Of a stretch of 26,140 nt of DNA, positions 19,262 to 26,140 are shown in pieces. The translations under genes and the position numbers were made by a program. The notes beneath the pieces are model-generated. The model worked only from the letters and a program-made list of their open reading frames with translations, was not told the DNA's origin and made no database searches. Numbering within the stretch: position 1 is the stretch's first letter; each line of letters begins with the position of its first letter. Origin of the DNA: Phaeoceros laevis. Taxonomy: Eukaryota; Anthocerotophyta; Anthocerotopsida; Notothyladales. The stretch lies in the NCBI GenBank assembly GCA_049999765.1, contig JBNGIQ010007639.1:1-26140 (forward strand). The letters run 5' to 3'.

Positions 19262-20691
19262 ATGAGCAGAGACGGATATGACAAGCAGGAACTCGGGCTG
19301 CTTTACTGGCAACGCGCCTCAGCCAGACGAGCCCTAGTTAGGGCACGAGCTGCAGCCATTGCGGATGTCCCGCCACAGGAGCCCCTTTGTCAGCTGCAGC
19401 AAGAGCCTGTGTTTGTGAAGAATCAGGAAGAAGTGCTATTGGAAACTAAGGAAGAGCCTCCTACCTCGGGGTCGGACTCATACTCCAGCGAGGACGAGAC
19501 AGAATCAACCAAGGAGGAAGCGGCAGTCTCATCCTCGGATTCGGACACCAGCAGAGCAGAGCAGAGAGTGATCCCTGTCATTCCGATAGGCCAGCAGTTA
19601 GTGGAGTTGCAAGCCCCGCAGGCACGATCTTTACCTGCAGCTGTCACCATGGAGGGGGGCGGCCACATCAGTACCACGAAGATCGACCGCTTCAGCGGCA
19701 GGCCAGGCACAATACTGCTACGAGAATTCAAATCCTGCTTCTACTCAATGGTGGACGAATGGGAGGTGAAGTTGCAACAACACTTTACGCAGAGGTATGC
19801 TTTCAAGATGCTTGCTCGGTATGTAACAGAGGAAGCCCATACCTTGTATGAGGAGCATTGAGCCGCGCTACTTAGGGACTTGGTTTTACCTAACCCAGCC
19901 TATGCTGCGGCCATTGCCCAAGCTACGCAGACAGCTTTGCAGGCTGCCATAGCTGCGCATGTTGCCAGTGCGAATGCTGCTACTACTCCGGCACCAACAA
20001 CAGTCAATCTCACGCCAGATCAATTGCTGGTTGCTACGCAAGGTATTTCACCCACCGTGGCCACTCCGGTTGAGCCTGACCCTGTTGGAGCATTCTTCAC
20101 CATCTTGCAGTGGGAATTCCCCACCAAAAACACTGCCAAGATTCAGGAGCTGAAGAATGTTACCTGGCAGAAGGGGGAAACCTTGAGAATGCTGTACACG
20201 AGAATTGGAAGACTGATTCAAGACACCGGGGTATGGCACCTGATGCAGCAGCACAGAAGTTTCTTCGGGCACTCAAGACTCATCCGGAGTTGCATGTGAA
20301 AATCAAAGACCATATGTTTCACGACATTGGTGACACCTACACTATGCAGGATGTTTACTTGGCGGCCGGGCGGTATGAGATGGCCAACACTCATTTCGAC
20401 GCACATGAGGAGCAGTCCAACCCGGGTTCCACACGGAAAGAGGCCAGCTCTAGTGATGCCAAGATGGTCTCGAAGGGAACCGGGTTGTCTCGTGATCAGC
20501 ATAACACCAAGACGGCACAGGCGGTCGTTGTAGTTGGAGGAGAAGACCCAGTGTTTGGATGCAATTACTGCGCGAGCAGTGAGCATGCTGCGCCTATGTG
20601 TGCGTGTTCACCAACCAGCTTGCACTGCTCCTTCTGTGACAAGGAGGGCCATGTCGAGGCAATCTATTTCGCCAAACATCCTGAACGGTGA
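19262..20691 (+). pseudogene. Gypsy gag (capsid and nucleocapsid), frameshifted
   Basis: ATG at 19262 opens a frame with an acidic Ser/Glu-rich N-terminus (SSEDETESTKEEAAVSSSDS). A capsid-like segment follows (TTKIDRFSGRPG, LREFKSCFYSMVDEWE). An in-frame TGA at 19859 interrupts it and the same frame continues to about 20235. There the reading shifts to a second frame with FLRALKTHPELHVKIKDHMF. The nucleocapsid has one perfect CCHC zinc knuckle, C-x2-C-x4-H-x4-C (CNYCASSEHAAPMC, 20560-20601). A second one (CSFCDKEGHVEAIYF) has its last Cys replaced by Tyr. Gag forms the particle and packages RNA. The frame stops at TGA 20689. Confidence 0.8.
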
Positions 20692-21555
20692 AACATGAAA
20701 CAGGTTAGTAAACCGGTGGCAGCCGAAGTTACGCCAGCGAGTGCTACAGCAACCACCACGGCAGCTGAGAAGGCCGTGGCTAGGAGTGTAAGGAGAACGG
20801 CTGCGAAAGCTAAGGCGGTGGAAGCTCGGCAGGCAGAGGTGGCAAAGGCGGCAGCCATGACTGCGGAGTTGGCCACTCTGAAGGAACAGGTAAAGATGCT
20901 GACAGTGAATATGGCGACCAAGCCATTGGACGTTGCTACCGCCATAGATGCAAGTACGTCGCAAACCCGGTATGGTTTGCCCTATGCAGCAATGATGGCT
21001 GTTGGAGACGAACAAGGGTCGGACCGAGCATCACAATGGCAGGAGTATCGGTGGTGCCTGGAAGAAGAGGAAACAGTTAGGCGAAATCTCAACTTTCATG
21101 AGAGGCCACAAACGAGGCAAGTAGGTATGCCCAATTGGGCCATTGTCAAGCACACCTTGGCAACATTGTTACCCTTGTCGGATCACACGTGGCAACTGGA
21201 AGCGCAGGTTGCAGCTAGGCGGAGCGCCAGGAATGCAGACAACCGGCAGGCACACCCAGGACAGCAGCCAAGTGCACCTGTGACCAGGTCTCGGGGCGCA
21301 AGGGCCGCAATTCCACAGTCCTTTGAGCCGATGACCAGAGAACAGGAAGATGTGTGCAACCCAATCTCGGCGGAGCTGCAACAGGCTGGAGAAGCATCAC
21401 TGCCTGCGACCTTGGAGAGCACGTCTGGGACGGAGACAACGCCCGCAGAAGGCACAAGGGAAGGATATGCACCGGCAGCGCAGGTGAGCAGGCATCACCT
21501 GGCATTGGGCATGCACAGCCGGAAGCTACGAGGGATGCAGCAGCTCAAGGCCTAG
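20692..21555 (+). pseudogene. Gypsy gag-pol linker with Ala-rich coiled coil
   Basis: After the TGA at 20689 the same frame continues to 21555. It begins with an Ala/Lys/Glu helix (residues about 20-80: EKAVARSVRRTAAKAKAVEA, AELATLKEQVKMLTV), a likely coiled coil. Charged and low-complexity sequence follows (WCLEEEETVRRNLNFHE, then an Arg/Gln/Pro region). No catalytic motif is present. A frameshift at about 21500 passes the reading into the protease frame, where GHAQPEATRDAAAQGLGSL continues. Confidence 0.6.
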
Positions 21556-23432
21556 GGAGTTTGACAGAAGTGCTCGTCCGGGCCAAAGAGGACAGTAGTG
21601 CTATCTTGCACCAAGCAGCTAGGGGATTACCTGTGATTGCTCCTGCAGAGCGCATGGAGGTTAATTTGGGTGCGGTTTTAGTGCATAACCGGGCAGGAGT
21701 GCTTACTATCAATGAGGAGGCGCCCCACATTGCCTTGTTGGACACTGGTGCCCAGCCAGTAATCCTGGGTTCAGCATTTGCCCAAAGGTTGGGCTTGGTT
21801 GGGGATGCTCTACGAGACTCTGCTTGGCGAATTCGGACAGCAGGTGGGCAGGTAGAGAAAGTAAAGGGTGAAACAGCTCAGTTCCTTCACGTAGTGTTCA
21901 ACCCTGGTACTGACCAAGCTCTGCACCTGCCAGTTCGATGTCTGGTCACCTCGGCCACCAACTATGATGTGCTAATGGGTCAAGAGTTGTTGTTCCCACC
22001 AGGTCTCACGAAAGATAATTGGACTGAACAAGCTTACTATCGGGTCAACTGGGAAGGCGCTGGTCGGAAGTTTGGGTTCTTACCACTTGACCTGCATGGT
22101 GTACAGACGGGAGGAGCAGCCTTATCTGCAATTAAGGAAGCATGCACTGTCACCTATGAGCTTTCTCATGATGAGGAGTTCAAGGACCCGGAGTGGGTCA
22201 TGGATGAGTGTGAGCAAGACTTCTTTGATGCATTGCCTAGTTTTGTGGCCACTACTGACATTGAGTACACACCTGCTACTTTACAGTTGTTGCGTAGTAC
22301 GAAGGCATGTGTTCAGGAGGCCTTGCACAAAGTGGAATCACTTACCACAGTGGGGGCACCTCAGTCAGTAGTCTGTCCCATTTCTACTGTCACCATTCAA
22401 TGGCAGCCACCTCTGGAAGGCATTACCATGCTAGAATTGTTTGGCGGCATGGCATCAGGGTTGGAAGCTATTCTGAAATCAGGTATGAAAGTGCGACGGT
22501 ACGTATACTGTGATATTAGTCCCCAAGCACGGGTAGTAGCTGAAAGCAGGTTGGCACAGTTGCAGCAGGCATACCCTCAACAATTGGCACCAACAGCAGT
22601 TCAGTCGGCTTTCACATTATTCCTAGCTGATGTCATACTCATCCAGGAGCAGCACTTACGGTTGCTTGGGGATGTGCATTTGTTGGTGGCAGGTTGGGAA
22701 TGCCAGGGCTTCTCGCAAGCCGGCACAGGCCAAGGCTTGTCCAACCCTTCCTCCAGTCTGTTTGCAGATTTGGTGCGCATCCTTGGTTGGGCTCAACAGC
22801 ATAATCCTAACGTGGGGTATATCCTGGAAAATACTCCAACCCAGTTTGATACTCGGGAAGCTGTTCAGCAGGATTTCGCGGTGGTACAACATCTGGTGGG
22901 TCAGCCACTTCTCATAGATGCTGTCCAGTGTGGTTCTTTGGCGCATAGGCTGCGTAATATGTGGACTAACCTTGCGCCGGTGCATGTGCTACAATTGGCA
23001 TTAAGGTATACCGTGCGAGATCCCACTCTGACGGTAGCACAGATTCTTGATGAAGACTCCAAGTGCAAGCCTGTGCAGAAAACGAAGAGAGCTCCATGGT
23101 TTCCAGCCAATCGACCTAGCTTGCCTCGTGCAGCATGGCCGACCTTGGTACAGTACCTAGGTTCACATGCATTTCGTGGCGAAGGCACTGGCATGGTGCA
23201 GCGAGGGTCCATTGGCACATGGGAGGTGCCTAGTTCAGAAGAACGAGAGCGGGCTATGGGTTTTAAGGCTGGAACGATTGCACACCGCAAGCTCAACCAG
23301 CCTCAACGTAATGCCATCCTGGGTAAGGCGTTGGACCTGAATTCCTTGTCGTGGCTCATGTCGGCATGCCTCATTTTCCAAATGCTACGAGGAGTTAGCA
23401 GCAGCAGGCCAGCCTACTCCACTGTTACCTAG
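21354..23432 (+). pseudogene. Gypsy aspartic protease plus C5-DNA methyltransferase (692-codon open frame)
   Basis: The frame is open throughout; its first ~50 codons overlap the preceding frame, so true coding probably starts near 21500. Protease: HIALLDTGAQPVILGSAF, with catalytic Asp130 of DTGA, and YDVLMGQELL. Methyltransferase (from residue 357): motif I MLELFGGMASGLEAIL (AdoMet binding); RYVYCDISPQARVVAESRL (motif II-like, acidic residue contacting AdoMet); motif IV VAGWECQGFSQAG with the nucleophile Cys450; motif VI YILENTP with Glu492; motif VIII CGSLAHRLRNMW with Arg532 and Arg534; a variable stretch of about 90 residues where the target-recognition region should lie; motif IX-like ERERAMGF; motif X ILGKALDLNSLSWL. 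C5-MTases transfer a methyl group from AdoMet to cytosine C5. The usual Pro before the catalytic Cys is Glu here. The methyltransferase part has no stop or frameshift. A TAG at 23430 separates it from RT. Confidence covers the domain, not activity. Confidence 0.9.
22422..23380 (+). other. C5-cytosine DNA methyltransferase domain inside pol
   Basis: This is the domain extent within the 692-codon frame. About 320 residues carry motifs I, IV, VI, VIII, IX and X in canonical order, about the size of a minimal bacterial-type or DNMT3-like catalytic domain. It has no recognisable BAH, PWWP, UBA or chromo domain. Motif order is not permuted, unlike plant DRM enzymes, and there is no chromodomain as in CMT. 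The flanking protease and RT are in the same frame, so the domain belongs to the element's polyprotein. Confidence 0.9.
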
Positions 23433-24698
23433 CACCCCGACTTTGTTTACATGCCTTGTTCTGGCAGGTACAGCTTCCGGCCTACTGCTAGGGGGGGGGA
23501 GTTCCCAAGCTTTTTGTGGCAGCATGAGTCTTTGCAACCTAGTGCCAGGCATATGCCTGTTCAGGAAGCATGTCACTCAGCGCTGCAGGCTGAAGCACTC
23601 GAAGCATGCCATTCTGAGGCGCTGGAAGTCATGAAGCAAGGAGCTGGGCATCCCCCGTCACAGTTGAAGGATCCTGCTACATTTATGTGGCGTATGGGAC
23701 CCCAATTGATAGAAGGGGAGCGGGAACGCTTACAGGTCTTGCTGCTGAAGTATCGGGAGTGTTTCACATTCTCCATGGGAGAACTAGGCAAGTGCAGTGT
23801 GGCCAAATTCAAACTGAATCTGACGGACGATGCACCGATTTTTAAGAGGAAGCATCGGCTCAGCAAAAGTGAGTGGGATTTGGTTGACGCGAGATGTAAG
23901 GAATTGCATGCTGCAGGGCTGATTCGACCATCGTCATCTAGCTACGCTGCAGCTACTGTACTGCCAGCTAAGAAGGATTCCGATGGGCTGTGGACGGAAA
24001 AAAGGATGTGTGGAGACTACCGTCCTCTCAATGCTATCACGCCACAAGATAGGTACCCCATGCCTACTCCGGAGGAGATCTTTGACAGCATTGGTGATGC
24101 TAAGTATTTTTCCATCCTAGATTTGAGGCAGGGTTTTAACCAAATACTACTTGAGGAGGATGATTGCTGCAAGACGGCTTTTCATGGCAGCAACCAACTC
24201 TGGGAGTGGTTAGTCATGCCTTTTGGGCTCAAAAATGCACCAGTGGCCTTTCAAAGGGTGATGGATCAGGTATTGTCAGGTTCAGGGTTCCTCAAATGCT
24301 ATATAGATGATGTCCTGGTTCATAGCTGAAATTTTGAAGATCACTTGACACATCTTGAGGACTTGTTTCAACGTTTGCTGAAAGCTAATCTCAAGTGTCA
24401 TCCCGCTAAGTGTGAGATAGCGATGGATACGGTGGTGTACCTTGGTCACAGGGTGGTACCTGATGGAATCATGCTGCACATGGCAAAGATTGATGCTATC
24501 AATCGAGTGCATGTGCCCCAAGATGTTCCGAGGTTGAGAGCATTCATAGGTCTTTGTAACTACTACAGAACTTATGTCCCTGACTTCAGCCGGGTGGCCA
24601 AACCACTATATGGATTGCTTAAGAAGGATGCACCTTGGGCTTGGAGTGGGGAATGTCAGGAAGCATTCGAGCAGCTGAAGTTAAGTCTCACGGAATAA
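23433..24698 (+). pseudogene. Gypsy reverse transcriptase and connection
   Basis: The frame is the same as the methyltransferase. After the TAG at 23430 it reads through an unrecognised linker and then FKLNLTDDAPIFKRKHRLS, IRPSSSSYAAATVLPAKKD, RMCGDYRPLNAITPQDRYPM, FSILDLRQGFNQILL (motif A Asp), WLVMPFGLKNAPVAFQRVM and CYIDDVLVHS (YIDD active site, residues 284-287 counted from 23451). TGA at 24327 follows, then NFEDHLTHLEDLFQRLL, KCEIAMDTVVYLGHRV, LRAFIGLCNYYRTYVPDFS and WAWSGECQEAFEQLK up to TAA 24696. This is a typical Ty3/Gypsy RT with thumb and connection; it copies the element's RNA. Two in-frame stops inactivate this copy. Confidence 0.93.
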
Positions 24699-25313
24699 CC
24701 CCTATTGCGAAGGCCTGATTTTTCCAAGGCATTCATACTGCACACAGATTGGTCGGGGTTGGGTATTGGGGTCGTGCTGACTCAGCAAGAGGAAGGTTGT
24801 GAGGAACATGTTGTGGCCTATGCGTCACGGAGCAACAACAAGGCCGAGTCTAACTACTACTCCTATGAGGGGGAATGCCTTGCAGTCGTATGGGCAGTGT
24901 CCCACTTTCGACCATATTTGTATGGCAAGAAGTTTCAACTGTTCACTGATCATCAGCCACTCCGATGGTTGATGACAAACGACAAGTTGAGCGGGAAACT
25001 AGCAAGATGGGCGCTTATCCTTCAAGAGTACGAGTTCGAAGTAACACACCGGGCAGGCAGCACTCACCAGAACGCAGACACTTTGTCACGAAATCCTTCT
25101 CCTTCTACAGCTGACCTGATAGAGGCGCGTATGGATCATGATGCAGGGCAGCACGGGCATGTCTCAGTCGGGGCCTACATCTCATTGCTAGTGAACACTG
25201 TCACCACGCCTAGTGTTTCTCGCAGGGACATTTGGCAAGACAAGGACACTATGCAGCTGTTGCAGACCGATGTAAACACGTGGTCTTATTTTCAGGTTTG
25301 TGATCAGGTTTGA
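24699..25313 (+). pseudogene. Gypsy RNase H and truncated pre-integrase linker
   Basis: In the same frame after TAA 24696: AFILHTDWSGLGIGVVLTQ (Asp), [20 protein letters not shown] (Glu), FQLFTDHQPLRWLM (Asp), GKLARWALILQEYEFEVTHR and HQNADTLSRNPSP (Asp). All four RNase H catalytic acids are present. The linker ends in DIWQDKDTMQLLQTDVNTW. The HHCC integrase zinc finger that should follow is replaced by unrelated sequence, with a stop at 25313. RNase H removes RNA from the RNA-DNA hybrid. Confidence 0.92.
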
Positions 25314-25384
25314 CGTGACTGCATTGTTATGGCTGCAACTATTCACCTTTCAGGTGCAAGCTCCTTTCTTGTGCTCTACGCTAC

Positions 25385-26047
25385 CGATTCACTACCGCAC
25401 GACATACAGCAGCCACCATGTCATCCGCAAAATCAATGCAATCCTCTTGCAGTCCTAGGAGCTGTACCCATACAAACTATCTAGAGAAGTCAGCTTCTCT
25501 CCAACTCGGGTTGTGGGGTCCAGGGTTCCATGTGCATTGGTGTTGTGCCTTTGAAAAGCATCTTGGACTGCAACAGCATCTTCGCCTCCTTCGAATCGGC
25601 CATCTTGACGTAAAAGGACTGGTCGTCCTTGATGTAGATCGATACTGGAGCAGTTGTCGTTACTTGTCTTACATACTCTTCCATTTCCTTCTCATTGGGA
25701 TTGCTCCCCTCTACTTTGCCCAACGTCGACATTAAACGTAGCTTCCTCTTGCCTGAGAGATAACCCCTGTCGGATCCTGCATAACCACTAGGGGCTGTAG
25801 CATGACCTGTTACTTCAAAGCACCTTTTCGATTGGCTACCTCCTTTGGAGGGTTTTGCGATGTTTCATCTTCTCGTGCTGTCTCTAAGTCCCGCTCTCTC
25901 CCTTTGTACACCTCCCTAGGCTTTGACTTTTGTGCTGTCCTTCGTCTGCCCGCCACAGATTTCGGCCGTCGTATTGGCAGCTGCTAATACGTCGCTTTGT
26001 GGTGGCCTGCCTTCACCGCCAACCCCGCACTTAGGACCACTATCCAT
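25385..26047 (-). pseudogene. LINE ORF1 N-terminal part (DUF4283-like), degenerate
   Basis: On the minus strand, ATG at 26047 opens MDSGPKCGVGGEGRPPQSDV. Two in-frame stops (TAG, TGA) follow, then the open frame 25732-25490: EMEEYVRQVTTTAPVSIYIK, DDQSFYVKMADSKEAKMLLQ and MLFKGTTPMHMEPWTPQPE. A frameshift leads to FVWVQLLGLQEDCIDFADDM. The pattern F-V-x-F-x-S-x-E-D, (W/M)-x-F-x-G, x-P-W-x-P, then WVQL-GL is that of the DUF4283 domain of plant LINE ORF1 proteins. It is broken. It could be the 5' end of the LINE at 11.7-18.6 kb, split by the Gypsy insertion, or an unrelated LINE fragment. 26048-26140 holds nothing I recognise. Confidence 0.65.
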
Positions 26048-26140
26048 CGCCCACGAACGCACTAAGATCCCCTTAGCACGCAGTACGTTGCATTCGAGCT
26101 CGCATTTTGGGGCGACACTGCTCGTCAGCCGCTCCCTCCC

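Larger units (their letters stand above)
18651..25313 (+). mobile_element. Ty3/Gypsy retrotransposon with embedded C5-DNA methyltransferase, 3' truncated
   Basis: In order on the plus strand: probable 5' LTR (18651-19222), primer-binding-site candidate (19225), gag with zinc knuckles, an Ala-rich coiled-coil region, aspartic protease, cytosine-5 methyltransferase, reverse transcriptase and RNase H. Similarity stops at about 25290-25313, just after the DIWQDKDTMQLL linker that precedes integrase in the related relic at 7.5-8.3 kb; integrase, polypurine tract and 3' LTR are absent. In-frame stops at 19859, 20689, 23430, 24327 and 24696 and frameshifts near 20235 and 21500 show the copy is dead. 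RT before the missing integrase and the RNase H type mark it as Ty3/Gypsy, not Copia. Confidence 0.9.

Noticed and set aside
20200-20260. Programmed -1 frameshift between gag and pol
   Set aside because: The shift lies inside gag before the zinc knuckle, there is no slippery heptamer, and other breaks show ordinary decay.
22422-23380. Host DNMT gene exon that happened to lie near a Gypsy element
   Set aside because: The domain is in one open frame with the aspartic protease upstream and, after one stop, with RT downstream; there are no splice sites or host regulatory domains around it.

Overview
The window looks like nuclear DNA of a land plant, most likely a seed-free plant such as a fern. 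It has one spliced plant glycosyltransferase gene, plant-type PPR sequences in heavy decay, and about 20 kb of degenerate LTR and non-LTR retrotransposons. The fern assignment is inference; the plant assignment is firmer. Nothing bacterial (operons, Shine-Dalgarno sites, CRISPR) is present, and I saw no tRNA or rRNA gene.

Layout. 1-2.3 kb is a small gene island: the last exon of a uroporphyrinogen-III synthase-like gene (+), converging on a complete five-exon GT64/EPC1-like glycosyltransferase gene (-) whose exon phases all fit and give 329 codons. A 10-N gap lies between them inside a 47-bp repeat. 2.5-3.5 kb holds nested inverted repeats and a candidate LTR (-). 4.2-8.3 kb is a mosaic of minus-strand Ty3/Gypsy relics (integrase C-terminus, two separate RNase H pieces, integrase zinc finger), a Cys-rich sequence of unknown origin and a short minisatellite. 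8.7-11.3 kb is a run of broken PPR repeats (+). 11.7-18.65 kb is a long LINE (-) with ORF1, endonuclease, reverse transcriptase, a zinc-binding region and an unrecognised C-terminal domain; about 0.6 kb inside ORF2 is inverted. 18.65-25.3 kb is a Ty3/Gypsy element (+) with a probable 5' LTR, gag, protease, an embedded DNA cytosine-5 methyltransferase domain, reverse transcriptase and RNase H, cut off before integrase. 25.4-26.05 kb is the N-terminal part of a LINE ORF1 (-).

The outstanding feature is the methyltransferase. In one open frame with the aspartic protease, at about 22.42-23.38 kb, the sequence has recognisable C5-MTase motifs I, IV (catalytic Cys), VI, VIII, IX and X. After one in-frame stop, the same frame continues into reverse transcriptase. 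This is therefore a retrotransposon whose polyprotein carries its own cytosine methyltransferase between protease and RT. Retrotransposon-borne C5-MTases have been reported in dinoflagellates and in a charophyte alga; one in a vascular-plant-like genome would be a notable extension. This copy is dead (premature stops, frameshifts, no integrase or 3' LTR), but its methyltransferase domain is unbroken.
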